Assembly (NCBI GenBank): GCA_037446035.1
Contig: JBBIJJ010000122.1
Location: 1 to 10,383, forward strand
Source of the DNA: DSNY01 sp037446035
GTDB taxonomy: Bacteria; Pseudomonadota; Gammaproteobacteria; Burkholderiales; Burkholderiaceae_F
DNA: 10,383 nt
Direction of reading: 5' to 3'
The notes beneath the pieces were generated by a model. The model worked only from the letters and a program-made list of their open reading frames with translations, searched no databases and was not told where the DNA came from. A program made the translations under genes and the position numbers. How positions within the stretch are numbered: position 1 is the first letter of the stretch; every line of letters starts with the position of its first letter. Positions 1 to 5,989 of this stretch are shown piece after piece.

Positions 1-104
1 TGCCGAGCCGCCGGCTGGTCATTCCCCGCCGCCCCTTCGTGTCACGCTGGCGGGAAACCGCTGACGGCGACCCGAGACTTTTTGCGGCGCCGACCTTGAA
101 GGCC

Positions 105-179
105 CGTCATTCCGAGCCAAAGGCGAGCAATCTCCGCCGCGCGCGGCGCCGAGATCCCTCGCATTCGCTCGGGATGACG
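105..179. repeat. Palindromic intergenic repeat, GTCATTCCGAG type
   Basis: Two imperfectly complementary arms of about 30 bases (105-134 and 150-179) begin CGTCATTCCGAGC and end GCTCGGGATGACG. The region between them is itself a perfect palindrome (135-148, CGCCGCGCGCGGCG). The whole unit can fold into one long hairpin. The same arm sequences recur at 9935-10010 and 10071-10144, so this is a dispersed repeat and not a one-off terminator. It lies downstream of the porin terminator. The flanking DNA at 1-104 shows no gene; it contains a possible broken arm (GGTCATTCC near 18-26). I know this kind of palindrome as a common intergenic element in many bacteria but cannot assign it to a named family. 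Confidence 0.8.
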
Positions 180-255
180 AAACCGGCGCCCTGAATGGCG
201 ATAAGGATTCGCAGACCGGCGGTGGCACGAGGTTGGGCCATTTTCAACCGCCGCG

Positions 256-299
256 AAAAAAAAGAACTCCGCGCACGGTGTACGCCGCGCGCGGAGCTC
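256..299 (-). terminator. Rho-independent terminator of the porin gene
   Basis: Read on the minus strand, the arm GAGCTCCGCGC pairs with GCGCGGAGTTC over 11 positions (one G-U). A small inner CGG/CCG stem closes the loop, and a run of eight T follows at once (positions 263-256). It begins about 20 bases after the TAG stop of the porin. This is a classic intrinsic terminator and marks the end of the minus-strand block. Confidence 0.92.
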
Positions 300-317
300 A
301 ACGCCCGGCGGGGCGCG

Positions 318-1475
318 CTAGAAGTTGTATTGGGCCGAGAACTGGATGCGTTTGGCGTCGGCGCTCTGATCGTTCTGCAGGGTCTTGCGCTGCCACGACA
401 GCTCGGCGCCGAAAGTCACCTCGGGAATCGGCGTCCAGAAGTTGGCGAAGTGCGCGCTCTCCAGCTTGCTTGTCGACAGCGCTTCCGGCCGATCGCCCGT
501 GGTCCGGCCGTAGCTGAGCACCGAGGAGAAAATCCGCGTCCACTGCTGCTTGATCGCGACCTGACCGCCGTAGGCGTTGATCGTTTCGAGCGAGCCGTCG
601 GCGGCGATGCGCGCTTCGCCGATGCCGGTGCCGTTGGCCGCGCCGCTGGCCGTATACAGATAGCGCCCGATGCCATCGCCGCCGATGACGTTGCCTAGCA
701 GCGTGGTAGCGCCGAACGTGTAGCGCCCGGACACCATCACGCCATAGCCGGTGGCGGTGTCCGAAGCGGTGCCGGTGTCGTATTCGAGGAAGCGCGCCAC
801 GACCGACGCTTCGAAGCCCCATTGCTGACCCTGCCAGCTGACCCGGCCGGTGATGTCCGGAAACCGGTCCTTGGGCGAGGCGAAGCCGGTGGCCTCCGGA
901 TTCTCCAGCGCGACCGACCACTCGGTTCCGCCGGCGGTCTTCGCGGTGTAGCGGACCTGCGCCTGGCGCAGGAAGCTGGTGCCCATCGGACCGTTGAAGT
1001 CGACCGTCGACGGATACGCGGTGAACTGCATGAAGTTGGTCCAGGTCTGCCCGGCGCCGAAACCGCCGATCGACCCGTACGCGTGCCGTATGCGGAACGT
1101 CCGGGAGTTGGAAATCACTTCGTTGCCGCCGGCGCCGAAGAAATCCCCTTCGAGATTCGTCTTCAGGTCGCCGATCGGCGTCGACTTCGCCGTTCTGAGG
1201 AACAGGCGCGTCTGGCGCGCGTGGAATCTGAAAGTCTCGTCGCCGGCCTTGCTGCCGATCACGAGCGCCGTCGGATCCGTTGTGTCTCCAGTGTCCTGAT
1301 CGATGCTGTAAATCGCGTCGAGCTTGACGTAGCCGCCGAGGGTGGCGGTCGCCCCCGAGTTGCCGAGCTTGATCGTCGTGGCGGACGACTGCGCAGTCGC
1401 CTGCCCCGGGATCGCCGCACCCATCGCGAGGGCGAGGACGGCAGGGACAACGTAACGCTGGTTCGTTGGATGCAT
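318..1475 (-). CDS. Outer-membrane porin, DcaP-like
   Basis: Encodes 385 residues, predicted to form a trimeric beta-barrel in the outer membrane that admits small, probably anionic, solutes; the substrate cannot be read from sequence. Residues 1-28 form a Sec signal peptide (hydrophobic PAVLALAMGAA, cleavage after ATA before Q29). The mature protein opens with a short segment leading to LGGYVKLDAIYS, the first strand in DcaP-type porins. Alternating hydrophobic and polar strands follow, including a DFFG...RIRHAYG region and GQTWTNF. The chain ends in Phe (QFSAQYNF), the usual signal for barrel assembly. I chose the ATG at 1475 because it starts the signal peptide; the frame is open 28 codons further upstream, but that extension would bury the signal. 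An AraC-type regulator gene lies 331 bases upstream on the same strand, and a strong terminator follows. Family assignment is from recognition of the strand pattern, so the barrel is surer than the subfamily. Confidence 0.87.
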   Translation of the reverse strand: MHPTNQRYVVPAVLALAMGAAIPGQATAQSSATTIKLGNSGATATLGGYVKLDAIYSIDQDTGDTTDPTALVIGSKAGDETFRFHARQTRLFLRTAKSTPIGDLKTNLEGDFFGAGGNEVISNSRTFRIRHAYGSIGGFGAGQTWTNFMQFTAYPSTVDFNGPMGTSFLRQAQVRYTAKTAGGTEWSVALENPEATGFASPKDRFPDITGRVSWQGQQWGFEASVVARFLEYDTGTASDTATGYGVMVSGRYTFGATTLLGNVIGGDGIGRYLYTASGAANGTGIGEARIAADGSLETINAYGGQVAIKQQWTRIFSSVLSYGRTTGDRPEALSTSKLESAHFANFWTPIPEVTFGAELSWQRKTLQNDQSADAKRIQFSAQYNF

Positions 1476-1579
1476 TTTTCTGCCTTGGTGGGTCGATGAA
1501 CGCGCAGCGGGGGCGCTGCGCACGCTGAAAGGGCTCTCCTTGGCACCCGCAGACGGCATCGCCGACGGGCACGCCAGAC

Positions 1580-1627
1580 GTCAACCGTGCGCTGGATCGT
1601 GCGGCCGATCGAGCTGGCGCGGTTGAC
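1580..1627. promoter_or_regulatory. Inverted repeat in the porin upstream region
   Basis: The 331-base gap between the AraC-type gene and the porin (1476-1806) has no gene. It holds an inverted repeat: GTCAACCG at 1580-1587 and CGGTTGAC at 1620-1627, with centres 40 bases apart, about four helical turns. Each arm carries TTGAC, pointing outward, so the arms could be -35 boxes or half-sites of an operator. No good -10 box is visible at the right distance on either strand. The porin start has only a weak AAGGCAG ribosome binding site. Function is inferred from position alone. Confidence 0.3.
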
Positions 1628-1806
1628 ACAGCGTTTCGTATTGATTGCCGAGCGTCTCGGCGGCGGGGAAGCGGCTCGCGCGCGCACCGCATGGCTGCAA
1701 GCGCAGCGAGGGAGCACATGCGCGACGTCGTGATCGTCGGCACGCGCAGGCGCACGGCACGACCGGGGTGCGGCCGCGGGCGCCGCCTTCGCGTCGCGCA
1801 CTCACT

Positions 1807-2664
1807 TCAGCGCGCGAGACTCGGGTCGGCGATCGCGTCCGTGCGCTTGAGCCACTCGCCGGGCGAGCAGCCGACCATGCGCGTAAACGCGCGGGTAAAC
1901 CCGCTGGCGCTGCTGTAGCCGACGTCGCCGGCGACGCATTTCATCGGCCGCCGCGCTCGCAGCAGGTTCTGTGCGCTGGCGATGCGCGCGGCGGCCAGGT
2001 ACTCGGCGGGCGTCGAGCCGGTGACGCTGCGGAAGCGCACGGCGAAGCGCGAACGGGACATACCGGCGATCGCGGCCATTTCGGCCAGCGTCCAGCCGCG
2101 CGCGGGCCGCCCGTGAATTGCAACCAGCACACGCGCCAGCTTCGGGTCGGTCAGCGCCGCGAGCGTGCCGCTGCGCACGAGGCCGCGCTCGAGCGCGTAG
2201 CGCACGACGCGGATCGTGAGCAGTTCGGCCAGGCGGTCGAGCGCGGCCTGCCGGCAGTGATCCTCGGCCGCCGCTTCGTCGGCGAACAGTTGCAGCAGCG
2301 CGGCGCCACCGGGCAGGGCAGCCAGCTCGGCCAGCAGCACCGGCGGCAGCGACTCGGCGATCGGGTGGCGGTCACCGCAGGTGAACTGCAGGGTGACGCG
2401 CATCATGTCGGCGCCGACCTGCGCTTCGACCAGCAGCGGCTCGGGCGCCCGTCGCGGCAGAAACAGGATCGCCGGCTCGTCGATCGTGTGCGAATCCCGA
2501 CCGACGAAGGTCACGCGTACCGGTCCGCGCCGGATCAGCAGGATCTGGCTGTAACGCTGGTCCGAGCCCGACCAGAGCGAGCGCAGCGCGCTGCCGGCAT
2601 TGAGCACGCGTACGCGCAACAGACCCTGCTCGAAGAACCAGGCGAGTCGGGATGCTTCGGACAT
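1807..2664 (-). CDS. AraC-family transcriptional regulator with cupin-type N-terminal domain
   Basis: Encodes 285 residues, a cytoplasmic DNA-binding regulator. Residues 1 to about 170 resemble the cupin-like sensor half of AraC proteins (VTFVGRDSHTIDEPAILFLP, then a helical linker). The C-terminal part has both AraC helix-turn-helix units: WTLAEMAAIAGMSRSRFAVRF (about 191-211) with TPAEYL, and VAGDVGYSSASGFTRAF (about 244-260) with CSPGEWL. The second unit matches the family signature closely. Position 243 is Cys, where the family usually has a small aliphatic residue. Length is normal for the family. The start at 2664 lacks a clear ribosome binding site, so a nearby alternative start is possible. 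The porin follows on the same strand and is the obvious candidate target, but this is inference; the DUF3179 gene upstream is another. The effector is unknown. Confidence 0.9.
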   Translation of the reverse strand: MSEASRLAWFFEQGLLRVRVLNAGSALRSLWSGSDQRYSQILLIRRGPVRVTFVGRDSHTIDEPAILFLPRRAPEPLLVEAQVGADMMRVTLQFTCGDRHPIAESLPPVLLAELAALPGGAALLQLFADEAAAEDHCRQAALDRLAELLTIRVVRYALERGLVRSGTLAALTDPKLARVLVAIHGRPARGWTLAEMAAIAGMSRSRFAVRFRSVTGSTPAEYLAAARIASAQNLLRARRPMKCVAGDVGYSSASGFTRAFTRMVGCSPGEWLKRTDAIADPSLAR

Positions 2665-2754
2665 GACGGATGTGCTGACGGACGATCGGGATGTCGTTCC
2701 AGCTTTCGAGTCGGCGCACGGCGCGTTTCGTTACACGGTGCGGCGGGCATTGGC

Positions 2755-2776
2755 GGCGCGCGGGTCTACGCGCGCC
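2755..2776. other. Perfect 8-bp hairpin between DUF3179 and AraC genes
   Basis: GGCGCGCG (2755-2762) and CGCGCGCC (2769-2776) form a perfect stem with a 6-base loop, 65 bases past the DUF3179 stop codon and about 90 bases before the AraC start. There is no T-run on either side, so it is not a standard intrinsic terminator; it could stabilise a transcript end or assist Rho-dependent ending. GC-rich composition makes chance formation plausible. Confidence 0.35.
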
Positions 2777-2840
2777 GTTCACGACCGCACCGCGCGTTCG
2801 AGGCGCCGGCTTGCGTGGGTGCTGTCGCAACTGGCATCGG

Positions 2841-3800
2841 TCACCGGTCGCGGTAGACCTCGGTGTCCGGATTGAAGGCGACCCACGCGAACCAGAACGC
2901 CATCACGTAAGGCAGCGCACGCCCTTGCGTGTCGAGCGCCCGCGCGGTGCGGTGCCGCGCGTCGTAGCGGACGACGATCGTCTGTCCGCCGACGGTGTCG
3001 CGCAGTTCGTAGGTCGCACGGCCGCGCGCGGCGCCGTCGAGCACCGTGAACGGATAGGCCTTGCGCGCGGCACCGACCGTCACGCCGAGCACCCACTCCT
3101 TCGGCTGGAAGCGATCGTCTCGGTGCTCTACGTTGAACATCAGTCGCTGCACTCGTTCGTAGCCCGCATAGGGATCGTGCGCGTAATCGCGCGCGAAGCC
3201 GGTGTCCGTGGACAACACGCGCGTGGTCGGATGGCGCGCGTGCCAGTCGGCCCAGCTCGTATGTTCCAGCGGCAGCGCCTGCAGGCGCGTGCCTTTGAGC
3301 CGCCCGCTGATCGCCTGCTGCTTGAGCTGGGACCAGAGCGATTCCGTGCCGCGGTCGTACAGCAGCACATCGCTGTTGTACAGAAGACCGGATACGCCGA
3401 AGTTCAGCGTCTGCCCGCCGAGACTGGCGTCGAACGCGATGCCGGTGCCGCACAGGGGACAGTAGGTGACCGCCACCGGCGCATCGCCGAACCGGTCGTT
3501 CACGACCTCGTGCCAGTTCAGGATCCGCACCGGGTACGCTTTGGCCACACCGTTGTGCACGAGCCCGAGCACGCGGTCGTCGGCCCGCAGTCCGGCCGCG
3601 GCCGCGTCGACGAACTTGGGGCGATCGATCGCCGGGATGCCGTCTTTGGGAGGGCCGCCGCGTTCGACGGCGCGGATCGGAATCAGCGCATCGCGCAGGT
3701 CGAAGCCGTTATAGGCGGCCGGGTCGGCGGCCGTGGCGGCCGCGTGTACGGCGACGCCGAAGAACGCCAGCGCGAGGACCACCGCACGGTGCAGTCTCAT
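2841..3800 (-). CDS. Exported DUF3179-domain protein
   Basis: Encodes 319 residues. Residues 1-25 look like a signal peptide (MRLHRAVVLALAFFGVAVHA), so the protein is probably periplasmic. The rest matches DUF3179, a family without a known biochemical role: AYPVRILNWHEVVND (about 88-102), TYCPLCGTG (112-120) with the conserved Cys pair, SGLLYNSDVLLYD (137-149), TESLWSQ, and the closing FWFAWVAFNPDTEVY (302-316). The conserved CPLCGT motif suggests a metal site or redox-active pair; this is inference. Length is normal for the family and nothing is truncated. The gene lies 131 bases downstream of the anti-sigma gene on the same strand and may belong to that operon or be a target of the sigma factor. 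No Shine-Dalgarno sequence precedes the ATG. The start codon instead lies at the loop junction of a perfect hairpin. The next gene is the AraC-type regulator. Confidence 0.9.
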   Translation of the reverse strand: MRLHRAVVLALAFFGVAVHAAATAADPAAYNGFDLRDALIPIRAVERGGPPKDGIPAIDRPKFVDAAAAGLRADDRVLGLVHNGVAKAYPVRILNWHEVVNDRFGDAPVAVTYCPLCGTGIAFDASLGGQTLNFGVSGLLYNSDVLLYDRGTESLWSQLKQQAISGRLKGTRLQALPLEHTSWADWHARHPTTRVLSTDTGFARDYAHDPYAGYERVQRLMFNVEHRDDRFQPKEWVLGVTVGAARKAYPFTVLDGAARGRATYELRDTVGGQTIVVRYDARHRTARALDTQGRALPYVMAFWFAWVAFNPDTEVYRDR

Positions 3801-3808
3801 GCACCGTG
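3785..3808 (-). promoter_or_regulatory. Hairpin enclosing the DUF3179 start codon
   Basis: On the minus strand CACGGTGCA (3808-3800) and TGCACCGTG (3793-3785) form a perfect 9-bp stem with the 6-base loop TGAGAC. The A of the ATG is the last base of the first arm and the TG opens the loop. With no Shine-Dalgarno sequence upstream, such a structure could hold back ribosome entry unless melted, for example by translation, a protein or temperature. The structure is seen directly; its role is inferred. Confidence 0.45.
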
Positions 3809-3931
3809 TGTCGGCGCAGTGGCGCGCCGATTACACGCCGGCCGCCTGGCGATACCCGCGGGGCCGGACGCAGTCCGAGCCGTCGGCGAACGGAGGGCGT
3901 GGTGGCGGCCGCGACGAAGACCGCTGCCGTC

Positions 3932-4129
3932 TCAGGGCGCCGACTTGTCGATGCGCCGCATGGCGCTGCGCAGCAGGTTCATCTGCTGCACGAATTCGTT
4001 GCAGCACGGACAGCGGCGCAGGTGCAGGCGCACGCGCACGTCTTCCATCAGCTTCAGGTCGCGGTCCATCTGCTCCGCGATGAGCCGGTGGGCCTGCTTG
4101 CAGGTCAAGCGCAAGAATCCGACGGCCAT
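3932..4129 (-). CDS. Small zinc-binding anti-sigma factor (ZAS type)
   Basis: Encodes 65 residues with no membrane segment, so a soluble cytoplasmic protein that probably binds and inhibits the sigma factor made from the gene just upstream. The zinc-binding anti-sigma signature H-x3-C-x2-C is present as HLRRCPCC (His36, Cys40, Cys43), with Cys10 or His14 (LTCKQAHRL) as the likely remaining ligand. An extra Cys42 lies inside the motif. I chose the ATG at 4129 because it follows the sigma stop after one base and is preceded by AGGAG at 4142-4138, inside the sigma gene; that arrangement implies translational coupling. The open frame reaches 13 codons further up, but that would overlap the sigma gene without a better ribosome site. 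Family members can release their sigma factor on oxidation or metal change; whether this one does is unknown. Confidence 0.85.
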   Translation of the reverse strand: MAVGFLRLTCKQAHRLIAEQMDRDLKLMEDVRVRLHLRRCPCCNEFVQQMNLLRSAMRRIDKSAP

Positions 4130-4130
4130 C

Positions 4131-4703
4131 TCAACGACTCCTGACCTGGCCGAACCAGTTCTGCTCAAGGCATTCGCGCAGCTTCATCCGCGCTCGATAC
4201 AAGAGCACGAAGGCATTCGTCGACGAGATCGCCAGTTCCTTGCATACCTCGTCGGTGCTGAGGTCGAGCCATTCTCGCATCATGAAGATCCTTCCCTGGT
4301 TCGCGGGCAGCTCGTCGATGCAGGCCTGCAGGATCTCCATGAACTGGTTCTGGCTCAGCGAGGCTTCCGGATCGCCCCAGGTCGGCAGCGGGCGTGCGAC
4401 GAAGTGGCCGTCGGGCTGGAAAAGATCGTCGAAACTCTCCGCGCTCGACGCTTCCATCCGCGCGTCCGCGGAGACTTCGCGTCCGCACTTGCGAAAGTGG
4501 TCGATGATCTTGTGCTTGAGGATGCCGACGACCCAGGTCTTCAATTGCGACTGACCGGCGAAGTTGCCCGCGCCCTCGAGCGCGGCGATCAGCGTCTCGG
4601 ACACGACGTCCTCGGCCCACGTGTCGTTGCGCAGCTGCAGCCGCGCGATCTTCAGCAGCGCGGGGCGCAGCTCGGCGAGCGACTGGTTGACGGCAGCATC
4701 CAT
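4131..4703 (-). CDS. ECF-type RNA polymerase sigma factor
   Basis: Encodes 190 residues, an alternative sigma factor that directs RNA polymerase to a stress or envelope regulon. Sigma region 2 spans about 14-75: AEDVVSETLIAAL (30-42) and the promoter-melting and -10-reading part LKTWVVGILKHKIIDHFRK (54-72). A linker of about 45 residues follows. Region 4 spans about 120-180, with helix-turn-helix LSTDEVCKELAISSTNAFVLLYRARMKL-type sequence from 148 onward; its last part reads the -35 element. No region 1.1 or 3 is present, which defines the ECF class. The start at 4703 is set by AGGAG at 4713-4709, five bases away; the frame stays open 26 codons further up without support. The anti-sigma gene follows after one base. 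It resembles the proteobacterial sigma group that travels with a small zf-HC2 protein, but I cannot name its regulon. Confidence 0.92.
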   Translation of the reverse strand: MDAAVNQSLAELRPALLKIARLQLRNDTWAEDVVSETLIAALEGAGNFAGQSQLKTWVVGILKHKIIDHFRKCGREVSADARMEASSAESFDDLFQPDGHFVARPLPTWGDPEASLSQNQFMEILQACIDELPANQGRIFMMREWLDLSTDEVCKELAISSTNAFVLLYRARMKLRECLEQNWFGQVRSR

Positions 4704-4733
4704 CGGCGCTCCTGCTGATTGCGTCCCTACCGC

Positions 4734-4758
4734 CCGGCGTGCGGCCGCGGCACGCCGG
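4734..4758 (-). promoter_or_regulatory. Perfect 9-bp hairpin in the sigma-gene leader
   Basis: CCGGCGTGC (4734-4742) and GCACGCCGG (4750-4758) form a perfect stem with a 7-base loop. It ends about 30 bases before the sigma start codon and 20 bases before its ribosome binding site. There is no T-run in either direction. It could be a leader-RNA structure, a protein-binding palindrome or a roadblock between the oxidoreductase and sigma genes. I see no convincing promoter boxes in 4704-4905, including no clear ECF-type GGAAC element. Confidence 0.4.
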
Positions 4759-4905
4759 CGCGTCCCGGGAAAACGATGCACCGTCCACCCTGCGCCCGTC
4801 GAAGGGCGCCGCCGATCTCGCTGCGGCCGCTGGCCGTGCGCCGTTGGCGTTTCGACAGGCTTGAGGCGAACGGCGTCATTTGGCGTCGCCCATTTTCGGT
4901 CGCGC

Positions 4906-5808
4906 CTACTTCCGGTGCCGCAGGCGGCGGATCAGCGAGGACGTGTCCCAACGATGGCCGCCCATCGCCTGCACGTCGGCGTAGAACTGGTCCACCAGCG
5001 CGGTGACCGGCAGCGGCGCGCCGTTGCGCCGCGCCTCGGCGATGCACAGGCCGAGGTCCTTGCGCATCCAGTCCACGGCAAAGCCGAAGTCGAACTGGTC
5101 ATCGACCATCGTCGTGCCGCGGTTGTCCATCTGCCAGCTCTGCGCCGCGCCCTTGCCGATCACCTGCAGCACGAGCTTCATGTCGAGTCCGGCCGCCAGC
5201 CCGAAGTTAATGCCTTCCGACAAGCCCTGCAGCAGACCGGCGATGCAGATCTGATTGACCATCTTGGCGAGCTGGCCGGCGCCGCTGGCGCCGATCAGCG
5301 TGACGGCCTTCGCGTAGGCCATCGCCACCGGGCGGATGCGCTCGAACGCGGCCGCGTCGCCGCCGCACATCACCGTGAGCATTCCGTTGACGGCACCCGC
5401 CTGGCCGCCCGAGACTGGCGCGTCGACGAAATGCAGGGCGCGGCGCCGCGCCTCGGCGTACAACTCGCGCGCGATCGCGGCCGACGCGGTGGTGTTGTCG
5501 ACCAACACTGCGTCGTTGGACATGCCGGCAAAGGCGCCGTCGGCACCGAGCACGACCGCGCGCAGATCATCGTCGTTGCCCACGCAGGTAAAGACGATCT
5601 GCGCTCCTGCCGCCGCTTCGCGCGGCGTCCTGGCGAAGTTGCCGCCATACTCCTCGACCCAGCGTTCGGCCTTCTTGCTGGTGCGGTTGAACACGGTCAC
5701 GTGATGGCCGGCGCGGGCGAGATGGCCTGCCATCGGATAGCCCATCACGCCCAGTCCGACAAAAGCGACCTTGTGCGGGGTCACGCGCTCGTAGGTCTTG
5801 TTCGTCAT
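4906..5808 (-). CDS. NAD(P)-dependent beta-hydroxyacid dehydrogenase family oxidoreductase
   Basis: Encodes 300 residues, a cytoplasmic enzyme of the family that holds 3-hydroxyisobutyrate dehydrogenase and 2-hydroxy-3-oxopropionate (tartronate semialdehyde) reductase. The Rossmann domain begins with VAFVGLGVMGYPMAGHL (14-30), containing the GxGxMG nucleotide loop. VFNRTSKK (39-46) ends strand two; Asn-Arg-Thr there usually goes with NADPH preference over NADH. The substrate loop is DAPVSGGQAGA (129-139). The helical second domain starts at GAGQLAKMVNQ, with the catalytic Lys182 and nearby Asn185. Length and all key residues are as expected. A GGAGG ribosome site lies 11 bases before the ATG. 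It is divergent from the phosphodiesterase gene and is followed on the same strand by the sigma gene after about 200 bases. The exact substrate is undecided; no pathway partner is next to it. Confidence 0.9.
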   Translation of the reverse strand: MTNKTYERVTPHKVAFVGLGVMGYPMAGHLARAGHHVTVFNRTSKKAERWVEEYGGNFARTPREAAAGAQIVFTCVGNDDDLRAVVLGADGAFAGMSNDAVLVDNTTASAAIARELYAEARRRALHFVDAPVSGGQAGAVNGMLTVMCGGDAAAFERIRPVAMAYAKAVTLIGASGAGQLAKMVNQICIAGLLQGLSEGINFGLAAGLDMKLVLQVIGKGAAQSWQMDNRGTTMVDDQFDFGFAVDWMRKDLGLCIAEARRNGAPLPVTALVDQFYADVQAMGGHRWDTSSLIRRLRHRK

Positions 5809-5989
5809 CGGCTGCGGATCCTCCTTCGAGTGCCGATTCTATCGGCCCGCCGGGCGCGCGGCCGCGCTCGCGCAAAAGCGGGACGCGCATCGAGGGGTCG
5901 CGCGGCGGGCGCGCCGGGCGCATCGTCATCCGCGCGACATGCGACTTCCGTAGCGTGCCGCCGTTGCCGTCCGACCGAGGAGGTTCACA
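5809..5989. promoter_or_regulatory. Divergent promoter region with small palindrome
   Basis: This 181-base gap must hold the promoters of two divergent genes. A 13-base palindrome CCGAT-TCT-ATCGG lies at 5833-5845, and its minus strand contains TAGAAT, a -10-like hexamer, 28 bases before the oxidoreductase ATG. The matching -35 position is GC-rich and unconvincing. On the plus strand GAGGAGG lies 6 bases before the phosphodiesterase ATG, but no clear promoter boxes are seen. Confidence 0.3.

Noticed and set aside
19..301. Small minus-strand open frames at the left edge
   Set aside because: They translate the palindromic repeat and terminator; similar peptide patterns arise wherever this repeat occurs.
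298..1755. Minus-strand frame of 485 codons over the porin
   Set aside because: Out of frame with the porin, Arg-rich, without signal peptide or domain, whereas the porin frame has signal, strands and terminal Phe.
2691..4718. Plus-strand open frame of 675 codons
   Set aside because: It runs antisense to DUF3179, anti-sigma and sigma genes, has low-complexity Arg/Ala-rich translation and no ribosome site; a product of high GC content.
4704..4781. Longer N-terminus for the sigma factor
   Set aside because: The extension is Arg/Ala-rich, passes through the leader hairpin and lacks a ribosome site; AGGAG precedes the ATG at 4703.
5921..5960. Possible Pho box before the phosphodiesterase
   Set aside because: CGTCATCCGCGCGACAT only loosely resembles half of the known pattern, and the second repeat does not fit.
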